Shown: one piece after another, positions 27,060-37,882 of the stretch
How the letters are laid out: the number at the start of each line of letters is the position of its first letter
Position numbering within the stretch: the stretch's first letter is position 1
NCBI RefSeq assembly: GCF_014763045.1
Contig: NZ_JACTAG010000003.1
Span: forward strand, 1-64,000
Source: Sulfitobacter aestuariivivens
GTDB taxonomy: Bacteria > Pseudomonadota > Alphaproteobacteria > Rhodobacterales > Rhodobacteraceae
DNA: 64,000 nucleotides
Reading direction: 5' to 3'
Notes under the pieces: generated by a model
Seen by the model: only the letters and a program-made list of their open reading frames with translations
Told to the model about the DNA's origin: nothing
Databases searched by the model: none
Made by a program: the position numbers and the translations under genes

Positions 27060-28268
27060 TCAGAGGACCTGTGAAAGATCCGCGATGATATCCTCGGGGT
27101 CTTCCAGCCCGACGGACATGCGGAAAATACCGTCGCCCGCGAAGGCCCTGTAGCTTTCAAGTGCCTCCCCTTGCAAACGGAAGGAAGTTTCCATCAGTCC
27201 ATTGGTTTCCATCCAGAAAATGAGACTGCGATGGTGGCCGAGGGATACGGCGTAGTGCACGATCTTCAACTTGTCGATCATCGCTTGGGCGACGCGTTCG
27301 CCAGCCGCCACATCGCCCACCTGAAAGCTCAGCATGCCTGAAAAGTTCTGCATCTGCGCCTGCGCCAGATCGTGTTGCGGGTGGGATGCAAGGCCGGGAT
27401 AGGCCACATGAGTGACACCCGGTTGCGCCTCGAGCCATTCGGCCACCGCCTGCGCGCCGCTTTGGTGGGCCCGCATGCGCAGGGGCAGGGTCGACGCGCC
27501 GCGAGCGATCAGCCAGGCGTTGAAGGGGGACAGGATTGATCCGTGGTGTATCCCGGCCTCGAGCCGCATTTGTTTGACCAGATCCGAAGTGCCAGCAACA
27601 GCGCCACCTACCGCATCCCCGTGTCCGCCCAAGTATTTGGTCGTGGAATGCATCACCAGGTCGATCCCAAGGGCCGCAGCATCCAGCCCCAGCGGCGAGG
27701 CAAAGGTCGCGTCACATGACAGCAACGCACCTGCGTCATGAGCCAATGTCGCTACTGCCGAAATATCTGTCAGTCGCATGATGGGGTTAACCGGGCTTTC
27801 TACATGGACCAGCTTTGTGTTCGGACGCAGGCCGGCGGCCACTGCGTCAAGGTTGGACATGTCCACTGCAGTGACTTCAACGCCGTAGCGCGGCAGGGTG
27901 TCCCGCGCGAGTTCGGCCACCCCGGCGTAGGACACGTCAGATATCAAAAGATGATCGCCCTTGCTGAGAAACGTCAGCAGGATCGCGGCGGCTGCGGCCA
28001 TGCCGGATGCGGTGCACAGGCAGTCCTCAGTGCCCTGAAGGGCCGCGATCTTGCGTTCCAGCATGTGCACTGACGGGTTTGACCAGCGGGCATAGAGGTA
28101 GGGGCTGTCATCTTGCAGATCATGGGCAGAGAACCCCGCGACGCTGTCAGACACGAATGTGGAGGACATATGGATCGCGGGCGCCGAGGCCCCTGTGGTT
28201 GGGTCTGGTCCTTCGCCTGCATGAATGGCGCGGGTCATGAGCCCCTCGTAGGTGTTGCGCTTGGTCAT
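27060..28268 (-). CDS. trans-sulfuration family PLP enzyme (cystathionine gamma-lyase/synthase type)
   Basis: A 402-residue Cys/Met metabolism PLP enzyme. PLP lysine is Lys211 in HSTTKYLGGHGD; Asp186 in SCDATFASP binds the pyridine nitrogen; Tyr59 and Arg61 (YLYARWSNP) reach the phosphate of the neighbouring subunit. The family includes cystathionine gamma-synthase, gamma-lyase, beta-lyase and methionine gamma-lyase; sequence alone does not decide among them and no met or cys gene is adjacent. It is divergent from the M3 peptidase. Confidence 0.9.
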   Translation of the reverse strand: MTKRNTYEGLMTRAIHAGEGPDPTTGASAPAIHMSSTFVSDSVAGFSAHDLQDDSPYLYARWSNPSVHMLERKIAALQGTEDCLCTASGMAAAAAILLTFLSKGDHLLISDVSYAGVAELARDTLPRYGVEVTAVDMSNLDAVAAGLRPNTKLVHVESPVNPIMRLTDISAVATLAHDAGALLSCDATFASPLGLDAAALGIDLVMHSTTKYLGGHGDAVGGAVAGTSDLVKQMRLEAGIHHGSILSPFNAWLIARGASTLPLRMRAHQSGAQAVAEWLEAQPGVTHVAYPGLASHPQHDLAQAQMQNFSGMLSFQVGDVAAGERVAQAMIDKLKIVHYAVSLGHHRSLIFWMETNGLMETSFRLQGEALESYRAFAGDGIFRMSVGLEDPEDIIADLSQVL

Positions 28269-28364
28269 AGATCACTCCCTTGGTCTTTGACGGACCGTCG
28301 TTCGGCAGGCTGCCGATTGCAACCCCCCGCTACGCGCCCTACCTATGCCGTAAAGGAGAGCTTT

Positions 28365-30380
28365 ATGACAAATCCCCTGCTGCAGGACTGGGACACGCCC
28401 TTTGAGGTCGCCCCGTTCGACCGTATCACCGACGAAGACTTTGCGCCTGCGTTGGAGGTGGCGCTTGCGGAGCACAAAGCTGAGATAGATACCATTGCAG
28501 CATCTGTGACCGAGCCCACCTTTGATACCGTGATCGGCGCACTGGAAGCCGCAGGCGAGACGCTTGACAAGGTGTTGGGTGCGTTTTTTACAGTCGCCGG
28601 CGCGGACAGCAATCCCAAGCGCGAAGAGCTGCAAAGGCAGTTCTCCCCGACACTGGCCGCGCATTTTTCTGATATCTCCGCGAACAAGGCGCTTTTCGCC
28701 CGCATCGCCGACTTGTGGGAAAAGCGCGACACGCTGGATCTGACGGACGAGCAGGCGCGCGTTCTGATGCTCACCCACCGTGGCTTCGTGCGTTCAGGTG
28801 CGGCCCTGGAGGGCGCTGCTGAGGACCGCATGAAAGAGATCAAGGCGCGGCTTGCCGTGCTTGGAACATCCTTCACTCAGAACCTGCTGGCGGATGAGCG
28901 TGACTGGTACATGGCGCTTTCTGAGGACGACCTGGAAGGGTTGCCCGATTTTGTGGTTGCCGCGGCCCATGCGGCTGGAGCGGAGAAGAGCGTGGAGGGC
29001 CCTGTGGTGACGCTGTCGCGGTCACTGATCGTTCCCTTCCTGCAATTCTCGCCCCGGCGCGATTTGCGCGAAACAGCCTTTCGCGCGTGGGAGGCGCGTG
29101 GCGCGAATGGTGGTGAGACGGACAATCGCGGCATTGCGGCTGAAATCCTGACTTTGCGCGAGGAACGCGCCAAGCTGCTGGGCTATGATAACTTTGCTGC
29201 ATACAAGTTGGAAACGGAGATGGCCAAGACGCCGCAGGCAGTCCGAAAACTGCTGATGGATGTCTGGGAGCCTGCCAAGGCCCAAGCCGCGGCCGATGGT
29301 CGGGTGCTGCAGAAGATGATGCAGGATGATGGCGTGAACGGTGATCTGGCGCCATGGGACTGGCGCTATTACGCAGAAAAGCGGCGGGCGGTTGAACATG
29401 ATCTGGATGAGGCTGCGCTCAAGCCGTACTTCCAGCTTGATCGGATGATCGACGCGGCGTTTTCCTGCGCTGCGCGGCTGTTTGGGCTGGCGTTCCAGCC
29501 GCTGGATATCCCGCTTTACCACCCCGATTGCCGCGCATGGGAGGTCACGCGCGATGGAAAACATGTCGCTGTTTTTGTCGGTGACTACTTCGCACGGGGG
29601 GCAAAACGCTCTGGCGCATGGTGCTCGGCGATGCGGTCGCAGGCCAGACACCCCGAGGTGCAGACGCCAATTGTGATCAACGTATGCAACTTTGCCAAGG
29701 CTGAGCCAGCTTTGCTGAGTTACGATGATGCGCGCACGCTTTTTCATGAATTCGGCCATGCACTGCACCAGATGCTGTCGGATGTGACCTATGAAAGTGT
29801 CAGCGGCACCTCTGTGGCGCGTGATTTCGTGGAGTTGCCCAGTCAGCTTTTTGAGCATTGGCTCGACCAGCCGGAAGTGTTGGGCGAATTTGCGATCCAC
29901 GCCGAGACAGGGGCACCGATGCCGAAAGAGATGCTCGAAAAGGTGTTGGGGGCGTCCACCTTCGACATGGGATTTCAGACGGTGGAATACGTGGCCTCAG
30001 CCCTGGTCGATCTGGCCTTTCATGATGGTCCGGCGCCCTCTGATCCGATGGCGCGGCAGACCGAGGTGTTGGAAACAATCGGCATGCCCGACGCGATCCG
30101 CATGCGACACGCGACACCGCAGTTTGCCCATGTCTTTGCAGGGGACGGCTATTCCAGCGGATATTACAGTTACATGTGGTCTGAAGTCATGGATGCGGAC
30201 GCTTTTGAGGCCTTCAAGCAAGCGGGGGGCCCGTTCGACCCAGAACGCGCCAATGCGCTGGAAACACATATTCTGTCCACAGGCGGGAGCCGCGATGCAG
30301 CAGAGCTTTACGTGGCGTTTCGGGGACGTCTGCCCGGGGTTGAGGCCCTACTCAGAGGACGGGGCCTGGCGGCGGCTTGA
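28365..30380 (+). CDS. M3 family metallopeptidase, oligopeptidase A / dipeptidyl carboxypeptidase type
   Basis: The 671-residue protein ends with the thimet-oligopeptidase-type zinc motif HEFGHALHQML followed by the third ligand Glu in SVARDFVELPSQLFEHW. It degrades short peptides in the cytoplasm. The frame is open from 28113, but AAAGGAGAG just before 28365 and the homologous start (NPLLQDWDTPFEVAPFDRI) fix the N-terminus. The oligopeptidase A and Dcp branches are not told apart here. A repeat element follows 6 bases after the stop. Confidence 0.93.
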   Translation: MTNPLLQDWDTPFEVAPFDRITDEDFAPALEVALAEHKAEIDTIAASVTEPTFDTVIGALEAAGETLDKVLGAFFTVAGADSNPKREELQRQFSPTLAAHFSDISANKALFARIADLWEKRDTLDLTDEQARVLMLTHRGFVRSGAALEGAAEDRMKEIKARLAVLGTSFTQNLLADERDWYMALSEDDLEGLPDFVVAAAHAAGAEKSVEGPVVTLSRSLIVPFLQFSPRRDLRETAFRAWEARGANGGETDNRGIAAEILTLREERAKLLGYDNFAAYKLETEMAKTPQAVRKLLMDVWEPAKAQAAADGRVLQKMMQDDGVNGDLAPWDWRYYAEKRRAVEHDLDEAALKPYFQLDRMIDAAFSCAARLFGLAFQPLDIPLYHPDCRAWEVTRDGKHVAVFVGDYFARGAKRSGAWCSAMRSQARHPEVQTPIVINVCNFAKAEPALLSYDDARTLFHEFGHALHQMLSDVTYESVSGTSVARDFVELPSQLFEHWLDQPEVLGEFAIHAETGAPMPKEMLEKVLGASTFDMGFQTVEYVASALVDLAFHDGPAPSDPMARQTEVLETIGMPDAIRMRHATPQFAHVFAGDGYSSGYYSYMWSEVMDADAFEAFKQAGGPFDPERANALETHILSTGGSRDAAELYVAFRGRLPGVEALLRGRGLAAA

Positions 30381-30386
30381 CGGCAT

Positions 30387-30408
30387 AGGTATTTGAAAAA
30401 GGGTGAAA
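30387..30408 (+). repeat. 3'-end repeat, copy 2
   Basis: AGGTATTT, GA, AAAAGGGTGAAA, six bases after the M3 peptidase stop. It is in inverted orientation to copy 3, so the two can form an imperfect hairpin across 30387-30450. Confidence 0.8.
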
Positions 30409-30428
30409 TGAGAGGGGCTGCATTTCGA

Positions 30429-30450
30429 TTTCAACCTTTTGAAAATACCT
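30429..30450 (-). repeat. 3'-end repeat, copy 3
   Basis: On the minus strand this reads AGGTATTT, TC, AAAAGGTTGAAA, seven bases after the 3' end of the ghrA-like gene. One base differs from copy 1 in the last block. Confidence 0.8.
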
Positions 30451-30457
30451 GTGCACT

Positions 30458-31387
30458 TCAGTAGCCTGTTTGGCGGTCCACCAGATGGAGGAGGGATTGG
30501 CCTGCTTCGCAGCGACGGATGTTTTCTGCGATCACCTGCGATGCTGTGCCGGCCCGGGTTTCTGCCGCGATATGCGGCGTGACGGTAATGTTGGGATGCG
30601 ACCAGAACGGATGATCTGCGGGCAACGGTTCGACCCGAAACACATCGAGTGTGGCGTGTGCGATGTGGCGTGCATCAAGAGCTTCAAGCAGCGCGTCGTC
30701 GTCAATCAGAGCGCCGCGGCCCGGATTGATGATGCGCCCGCCTTTTGGCATTTGCGCAAGCGTGTGTGCGTTCAGGGTGTTTTCCGTGGCGGGCGTGTCG
30801 GGAAGCAGCAGGATCGCGATCTCGGCCCGTGACAGCGCGGCTGTCAGACCGCCGGGTTCATGAAATGTACGCATGCCGGGGATTGATTTGGCGGTGCGTG
30901 ACCAGCCCGAGACGTCAAAACCGATCCCTTTGAGCGTTTCGGCAACAGCCAACCCCAGGGCGCCTAGCCCCAGCACGACAACCGATCTTTCCGCTGCAAG
31001 AGGAGGGACATGCACGTCCCATTGGGCGTCTGTGCGGATGATATCACGGTCCATGTCGAGGTGATACCGCAGCACATGGCCTGTGACCCATTCGACCATG
31101 CCTCTGGTCAGACCCGGATCGACCATGCGTGTAAGGGGCATGGTCAGCGTATCATTCCCGACAATCTGTTCAACACCGGCCCACAGGCTCAGCACGGCCT
31201 TGCACCGCGTGTAGGGCGTAAAATCGTCCAGATCGCCGCGCGGTGCATAGATGACATAGTCGACCTGGTCGGGTGGTAAATCGGGGGCCAAATGTACATT
31301 CAGGCTTGCGGCGTCAAACGCGGCACGCAGGTGCGGCGCGTAGGCTTCCCAGCGCTCGTGCGGTGCAGAAAACAGGACGTTAATCAC
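30458..31387 (-). CDS. ghrA: glyoxylate/hydroxypyruvate reductase A-like dehydrogenase
   Basis: A 309-residue D-isomer-specific 2-hydroxyacid dehydrogenase. Features are VVLGLGALGLAVAETLKGIGFDVSGWSRT (NAD(P) Rossmann site), LLLPDTPATENTLNAHTLAQMPKGGRIINPGRGALIDDDALLEAL, catalytic Arg/Glu/His in this region, and WSHPNITVTPHIAAETR. The short N-terminal segment fits GhrA rather than SerA. It starts with GTG overlapping the rodA stop by 4 bases, so it is probably the last gene of the mre operon. A repeat follows its end. Confidence 0.88.
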   Translation of the reverse strand: MINVLFSAPHERWEAYAPHLRAAFDAASLNVHLAPDLPPDQVDYVIYAPRGDLDDFTPYTRCKAVLSLWAGVEQIVGNDTLTMPLTRMVDPGLTRGMVEWVTGHVLRYHLDMDRDIIRTDAQWDVHVPPLAAERSVVVLGLGALGLAVAETLKGIGFDVSGWSRTAKSIPGMRTFHEPGGLTAALSRAEIAILLLPDTPATENTLNAHTLAQMPKGGRIINPGRGALIDDDALLEALDARHIAHATLDVFRVEPLPADHPFWSHPNITVTPHIAAETRAGTASQVIAENIRRCEAGQSLLHLVDRQTGY

Positions 31388-32529
31388 GATTGTCGCGGCC
31401 TGTGGATATGCGCCGATTGCACCAGACCGAAGGCCAGCAGGAGCACCAGCATCGCTGATCCGCCATAGCTGACCAGCGGCAGCGGCACGCCGACAACCGG
31501 CGCCAGCCCCATGACCATTGACATGTTGACGGCAAAGAACAGGAAGAAGTTCAGTGCGATGCCAAGGGTCAGCAGGGACGAGAACCGATCTTTGTTCATC
31601 ACGGCCGTCACCACGCAGAAAATGATGATCAGCGCGTAAAGACCCAGCAGAGATATTCCGCCGACAAAACCGAATTCTTCGGCCAATGTGGTGAAGATGA
31701 AGTCAGTATGTTTCTCAGGCAGAAAATTCAGTCGGGACTGGGTGCCTTGCATGAAGCCACGACCCGTCCAGCCGCCTGATCCGAGGGCAATCTTGGATTG
31801 GGTGATGTGGTATCCGGCACCAAGTGGATCGACTGCAGGATTGAGAAAGGTATCAATGCGGCGGTACTGATAGTCGTTCAAAAGCTGCCACGATGCACCG
31901 CGGGACTGAAACACGGCGATGACCAGCCCTGCCGCCGCCGCGATGACGGTTGCGAAGTATGCCCAATGCACGCCTGCCAGAAACATCAAGCCGCCACCGG
32001 CGGTCAGGAGCAGGATGGAAGTGCCAAGGTCAGGCTGCCGCAAAACGAGAAACGTCGGCACCAGAATGATCAGAATCGGCAGCAACACCCAGAACGGTCG
32101 CGATGTCTTCTTTGTGGGCAGCCAGTCGTAATAGGCGGCAAGAAACATCACCAGCGTGACCTTCATCAGTTCTGATGGCTGCAGCCGTATGAAACCCAGA
32201 TCGATCCAGCGCTGTGCGCCCTTGCTTTGTTCGCCAAAGAATTCGACCCCCACAAGCAGCACTAAGGCCATGGCAAAGGCCAGACCCGACAGGTTGCGCC
32301 ACAGCCAGATCGGCACCATCGCGACGACGATCATGCCGACCAACCCCACGCCAAACCGCTTCATTTGAGGTTCTGCCCAAGGGCTGAATGACCCGCCAGC
32401 AACCGAATAAAGCATCAGAAAACCAACGCCGCAGACCGCTGCAAGAAGGATCGCAAGCGGCCAGTTCAGGAAGAGGATCTTGCGAAATCCCGACGGCGTG
32501 TGTTTGACCGTATATTCAAGATAGCTCAC
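31384..32529 (-). CDS. rodA: peptidoglycan glycosyltransferase/rod-shape protein RodA
   Basis: A 381-residue SEDS protein with about ten membrane helices. The signature LRQPDLGTSILLLTAGGGLMFLAG and the C-terminal VGVPLPLVSYGGSAMLVLLLAFGLV are typical of RodA. It polymerises glycan strands with PBP2 in the elongasome. It starts with GTG, sharing 4 bases with the mrdA stop. Confidence 0.96.
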   Translation of the reverse strand: MSYLEYTVKHTPSGFRKILFLNWPLAILLAAVCGVGFLMLYSVAGGSFSPWAEPQMKRFGVGLVGMIVVAMVPIWLWRNLSGLAFAMALVLLVGVEFFGEQSKGAQRWIDLGFIRLQPSELMKVTLVMFLAAYYDWLPTKKTSRPFWVLLPILIILVPTFLVLRQPDLGTSILLLTAGGGLMFLAGVHWAYFATVIAAAAGLVIAVFQSRGASWQLLNDYQYRRIDTFLNPAVDPLGAGYHITQSKIALGSGGWTGRGFMQGTQSRLNFLPEKHTDFIFTTLAEEFGFVGGISLLGLYALIIIFCVVTAVMNKDRFSSLLTLGIALNFFLFFAVNMSMVMGLAPVVGVPLPLVSYGGSAMLVLLLAFGLVQSAHIHRPRQS

Positions 32530-34469
32530 GCCTGATCCTCCCCATCAAGCGACACCGGCGGGCGCAGGGCACGCAGCTTTTTCTGTTGCTCTTCGATGCG
32601 GTCGCGGTCTGCGGTAGGATACGCTTCGAGCGGTGGCGTGCCGCCAGCCAGCGCCTGTAACATAACATCACGCGCAATTGGCGCTGCCGCGGTAGAGCCG
32701 CCGCCGCCATGCTCGACCAGCACGGCCACGGCATAGCGGGGGGTTTCATAGGGGGCAAAGCTGACAAAAAGCGCGTGATCGCGCCGTTCCCACGGCAGGT
32801 CACGATTGCGCGTGACCCCGCGCGCACGTTCGGCGGCTGTGATATTGCGCACCTGACTTGTTCCGGTCTTGCCAGCCATGCGGAATTCATCGGCAATGAT
32901 GCGGCTGCGATAGGCCGTGCCACGCCGGTCATTGACGACCTGATACATCGCGCGACGCATCTTGCGCAGGTTGTTTTCGTTCATCCCAAGGGAGCCCGCA
33001 TTGCCGCTGGGCTGTTCCACGCCGTCCACCGATTTGATGAGCCTTGGACGGATTTCGTTGCCCGTGGCAATGCGTGCAGACATGACCGCAAGTTGCAAAG
33101 GCGAGGCCAGCGTGAAGCCCTGCCCGATGGACGCATTAACAGTATCGCCAATCACCCAATCCGCAGATCGTGCCTGACGTTTCCAGGCCTTTGTGGGTGT
33201 CAGCCCAGCGGCGACGGAGGACAATTCCAGGTCGTGCCGCACACCCAGGCCAAATCGGTTGGCCATCGCGGTGATTTTTTCAATTCCGACCTTCAGCGCC
33301 AGATCGTAGTAGTAGACGTCGCAGGATCGCTTGAGTGACGTGGCCAGATCGACCCAGCCATGCCCCGCCCGCTTCCAGCAGTGGAACCTGCGGCCTGCCA
33401 CCTCCATATGGCCGGGGCAATAGACCGTCTCGTCGGGGCCGACGAGCCCTTCTTCCAACGCGGCCATAGCGACGACCATCTTGAAGGTGGAGCCCGGCGG
33501 ATAGGTGCCCTGGACAGTCTTGTTGACCAATGGGCGGTATTTGGAGTTCAGCAGCGGATTGTAATCCTTGGAGGAAATACCACCGATAAAGAGATTGGGA
33601 TCGTAGCTGGGGCCGGATGCGATGGCCGCCAGATCGCCGTTTTCGCAATCCATGACGATGCAGGCGGCACTTTCGCCATCCAGGCGCGCCTGGACATAAC
33701 CCTGAAGGTTCGCGTCTACTGTCAGCTGAACGTCTGCACCGGACTGACCCTCGCGGCGATCGAGTTCGCGCATCACCCGCCCGGTGGCGTTGACCTCTAC
33801 CTGCTTGGTGCCAGCCGTGCCGCGCAACTTGTCCTCGACCCGGGCTTCTACGTTGATCTTGCCGATATGAAAGCGGGGAATGCGCAGGACTTGGTCGGGG
33901 TCCTCCAGCGCATCGAGATCCTTTTGGCTGACCCGACCGACGCGCCCAACCACGTGCGCAAAGTCTTCGCCCCGCGGGTAGACCCGCGTCAGGCCGACTT
34001 CGGGCGAGATGCCGGGCAGCGCCGGGGCGTTGACCGACACACGGCTGACTTCGTCCCAGCTAACGTCTTCGACGATGGTGACGGGCAGGAACGGGGCAGA
34101 GCGCTTGATCTCTTCGAGCGCGCGTTCGTAGGTATCAAGGTCGATGTTGATGATCTGGGCGAGACGCTCCATCACCATGTCGACATCTCCCGCATCTTCG
34201 CGGACAATGACGATCCGATAGGAGGGCACGTTTTCAGCCAACCGCACACCATTGCGGTCAAAGATTTCGCCACGGGTGGGCGGGATCAGGCGAATGTTGA
34301 TGCGGTTTTCTTCTGCCAGCAGCCGGAATTGGTCGGCCTGATCCACCTGCAGATACCGCATGCGGGCGGCCAGTCCCCCCATAAACAACAGTTGCGCACC
34401 GCCCAACAACGCGGCCCGGCGGGTCAGCTTGATGTGGCTTGCATCGTTCTCTGCGCGATTGCGTCTCAT
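32526..34469 (-). CDS. mrdA: penicillin-binding protein 2
   Basis: A 647-residue class B PBP with one N-terminal membrane helix (about 18-36), the pedestal domain, and the transpeptidase domain: active-site S in YPPGSTFKMVVAM near residue 325, SCD in LKRSCDVYYYDLA and KTGTSQVR. It cross-links peptidoglycan with RodA during side-wall growth. It lies 4 bases from the mreD end and overlaps rodA, so it is part of mreBCD-mrdA-rodA. Confidence 0.97.
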   Translation of the reverse strand: MRRNRAENDASHIKLTRRAALLGGAQLLFMGGLAARMRYLQVDQADQFRLLAEENRINIRLIPPTRGEIFDRNGVRLAENVPSYRIVIVREDAGDVDMVMERLAQIINIDLDTYERALEEIKRSAPFLPVTIVEDVSWDEVSRVSVNAPALPGISPEVGLTRVYPRGEDFAHVVGRVGRVSQKDLDALEDPDQVLRIPRFHIGKINVEARVEDKLRGTAGTKQVEVNATGRVMRELDRREGQSGADVQLTVDANLQGYVQARLDGESAACIVMDCENGDLAAIASGPSYDPNLFIGGISSKDYNPLLNSKYRPLVNKTVQGTYPPGSTFKMVVAMAALEEGLVGPDETVYCPGHMEVAGRRFHCWKRAGHGWVDLATSLKRSCDVYYYDLALKVGIEKITAMANRFGLGVRHDLELSSVAAGLTPTKAWKRQARSADWVIGDTVNASIGQGFTLASPLQLAVMSARIATGNEIRPRLIKSVDGVEQPSGNAGSLGMNENNLRKMRRAMYQVVNDRRGTAYRSRIIADEFRMAGKTGTSQVRNITAAERARGVTRNRDLPWERRDHALFVSFAPYETPRYAVAVLVEHGGGGSTAAAPIARDVMLQALAGGTPPLEAYPTADRDRIEEQQKKLRALRPPVSLDGEDQA

Positions 34470-34473
34470 GCCA

Positions 34474-35013
34474 TCACACCCGTTGTCCCAAAGCGTCCAG
34501 ATCGCCGGGTGCAGCCTTGCGCACGCCCATCACCCAATGCGTCAATCCAACGATAACCGGATAGACCAGCACCGTCATGCCCAATTCGGACAGCGTGAGG
34601 CTTAGCCGGGGGACGGGCACAAGCGCGACGATCAGAACCAGACGATATACGAAGGTAATGGCGCAGATGACGACTGCCACGGTCATCCATTCCACGGCAA
34701 AGCTTGCATCACGAAGGGGTCTGCCGCGCGACTTGAGGTTCTCGCATCCTGCGAGTGCCAGCATGGCCCATAGGCCGGGGGGACGTTGGAGCAGCAGATC
34801 GGCCAGCAAAAAGGCTAGTGCAAGAATGACCGAGGGCACATACTCAGGACGCCGAAGGCACCACGCACAGGCAAAGGCCAGCAGCACGTCCGGGCCTGCC
34901 CAGCGGCGCGGCGTGGTCTCCAGCGGAAGCAGGTGGAAAAACAGGATCACCAGCGCCAGCACAAAAAACGCCGCCCGCATCAGCCACAGCCGGGTGGGGG
35001 ATTGATCGTTCAT
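34474..35013 (-). CDS. mreD: rod shape-determining protein MreD
   Basis: A 179-residue membrane protein with five or six helices, the MreD plan. The identity rests on length, hydrophobicity and place between mreC and mrdA more than on motifs, because MreD is weakly conserved. It overlaps the mreC stop by 4 bases (ATGA). Confidence 0.88.
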   Translation of the reverse strand: MNDQSPTRLWLMRAAFFVLALVILFFHLLPLETTPRRWAGPDVLLAFACAWCLRRPEYVPSVILALAFLLADLLLQRPPGLWAMLALAGCENLKSRGRPLRDASFAVEWMTVAVVICAITFVYRLVLIVALVPVPRLSLTLSELGMTVLVYPVIVGLTHWVMGVRKAAPGDLDALGQRV

Positions 35014-35936
35014 TGATCGTCCCCTTCGGCTGGCGCAGTGGCTGGTGCTGGCGCCAGCACAGGGGTCGTGATTTCTGCACGATCCCCGACAACTTTTGCC
35101 GTATCCGACACCGGTTCATTGCCGTGATGTCGCATCACCCGCAAAAATTCGAGCCGCTCGTAATCAGCAGCCAGCCTGACCCGCAGGCGGCCACCGGGGT
35201 CAGCGGCGACCTGCCCGATCAGCAGCCCGGCCGGGAACACGCCGCCGTCGCCTGAACTGATTACCCTGTCGCCGGGACGCACGAGGTCCGGGTTTTCCAG
35301 AAAGTCGATGGGCGGGTTGCCAGAGTTGTCGCCCGCGACGATGGCGCGTTGGCCGGAAGGCTGGATTGTTGCCGGAATACGGCTGGAGGCGTCTGTCAGC
35401 AGGATCACCCGCGCGGTGTTCTCTGCCACACCCGAGATGCGCCCCACCAGCCCGATACCGTCCATTGTCGCCCAGCCATCCACCAGCCCGTCCCGTGCGC
35501 CCACGTTGAGCAGCACCGATTGCCGGAAGGGCGATCCGCTATCGGCCAGCACGACACCCGTGATAAATGTCAGGCGGGGGTCAAGGCGCACCTTGTTAAG
35601 ATCCAGCAGGCGCGCGTTTTCCTGCTCTAGCTGCAAGGCGGCTTCCTTCCATGCCTGCATTTGTCTCAATTCGCTGCGCAATTCCTGATTTTGCTCCGCA
35701 AGGCGTTGGTATGATTGAAAGTCCCGGATCAGGTTTACCGTGCCGGTCACGGGTGCCATGGCCCAATCAAGGTTTGGAACAAGGCTGTCGGTAATTTGCG
35801 CGCGGAACCGCTCGACGCGGGGACTGTCGATGCGCCAAAGCAGAAACGTTGCCCCCAGAAGCAGGATCAGCACAGCCAGGAGCAACCGGCGCATGGGGCC
35901 GGTATAGTCGCTGCTGCTGGAACGGTCTCTGGCCAT
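35010..35936 (-). CDS. mreC: rod shape-determining protein MreC
   Basis: A 308-residue protein with a basic N-terminus, a membrane helix (about 16-34), a coiled coil (about 75-115) and the beta-rich periplasmic domain with VLLNVGARDGLVDGWATMDG and GVFPAGLLIGQV. It links MreB in the cytoplasm to the transpeptidase in the periplasm. A Pro/Ala-rich tail is at the C-terminus. It lies 48 bases after mreB. Confidence 0.95.
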   Translation of the reverse strand: MARDRSSSSDYTGPMRRLLLAVLILLLGATFLLWRIDSPRVERFRAQITDSLVPNLDWAMAPVTGTVNLIRDFQSYQRLAEQNQELRSELRQMQAWKEAALQLEQENARLLDLNKVRLDPRLTFITGVVLADSGSPFRQSVLLNVGARDGLVDGWATMDGIGLVGRISGVAENTARVILLTDASSRIPATIQPSGQRAIVAGDNSGNPPIDFLENPDLVRPGDRVISSGDGGVFPAGLLIGQVAADPGGRLRVRLAADYERLEFLRVMRHHGNEPVSDTAKVVGDRAEITTPVLAPAPATAPAEGDDQ

Positions 35937-35984
35937 GTCTAAACGCTCCTGCCCGGCGGGCGGGCGTCACTATCCTAACAAGGA

Positions 35985-37034
<1,050 letters not shown>

Positions 37035-37200
37035 TCAAGTCCTATATGAAATTCTTTTGGCCCGCGACTCTCACGCAGGCTGGCAGATGGCCCTTATAGG
37101 CAGGTGCGGGCGAGGGCGAAAGGGGGATTCCACGCCCATTCGGCATGTTGTCGCTTGTGATAAGTGCGTTAACATGCGTGGGTCAGCAAGGGAGCAAGCC

Positions 37201-37785
37201 ATGAAAAAAATCCAGAGCCTTGGGGTGCATCACATTACCCTGACAGGTGCCGGTCGCCAGACCTCCATCGACTTTTGGGAAGGTGTGCTGGGCATGCCGT
37301 TCATCTTTGACCAGCCCAATCTGGATAATGCGGACGAAGGGCATCTATATTTTGACCCCGGCGACGGGCGGCTGATCACGATTTTTACCAATGAAAACCG
37401 CAAGCCCATGCACGACCGAACCCCGATGGATCCCGGTTGCGTGCACCATATCGCCTTTGAGGTGGATCGCGCGATGTTTGATCAGGTGCTGGATCGGCTG
37501 GCAGAGCGTGGCATCGAAAACTCCGGCGTCAAGGACCGGGGCTTCATGCATTCAATCTATTTCAAAGACCCACTGGGGCTGCTGATTGAGCTGGCATGCT
37601 ACACTTTCATCCCGCCGCGCGGGTCAAACCACGCCGAAGTCATGCTGGAGGCGCATAAACTGCGGGTGGCAGCAGGCGATCCCCATATCCAGCGGCAGCA
37701 TTTGGCAGACGCCAGCATCATGATTGTCGAGCGTTCGCAGAATTCTCTGAGTGCGGACCGGGATGCCAGAAACCCTTACAGTTGA
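37201..37785 (+). CDS. VOC family protein, glyoxalase-like
   Basis: A 194-residue protein opening with HHITLTGAGRQTSIDFWEGVLGM and containing VHHIAFEV and a terminal GLLIELACY, giving the expected metal residues (His, His, Glu) of the vicinal oxygen chelate fold. It resembles ring-cleaving dioxygenase or glyoxalase halves, without a clear substrate. The start at 37201 follows AAGGGAG; the upstream open frame overlaps mreB and is rejected. It is divergent from mreB. Confidence 0.85.
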   Translation: MKKIQSLGVHHITLTGAGRQTSIDFWEGVLGMPFIFDQPNLDNADEGHLYFDPGDGRLITIFTNENRKPMHDRTPMDPGCVHHIAFEVDRAMFDQVLDRLAERGIENSGVKDRGFMHSIYFKDPLGLLIELACYTFIPPRGSNHAEVMLEAHKLRVAAGDPHIQRQHLADASIMIVERSQNSLSADRDARNPYS

Positions 37786-37882
37786 TCGCAGGCCTGAAGG
37801 TCTTTTTGTGAAATTTCGGCGTCTTGGTGGGCAGTGCGTTTTGCTTTAGTGTTCCCCTTGATCGCAACAAGGAGCATACCCG

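Noticed and set aside
33360..34556. A 398-codon frame antisense to mrdA
   Set aside because: mrdA has all PBP2 motifs on the opposite strand; the antisense frame has none.
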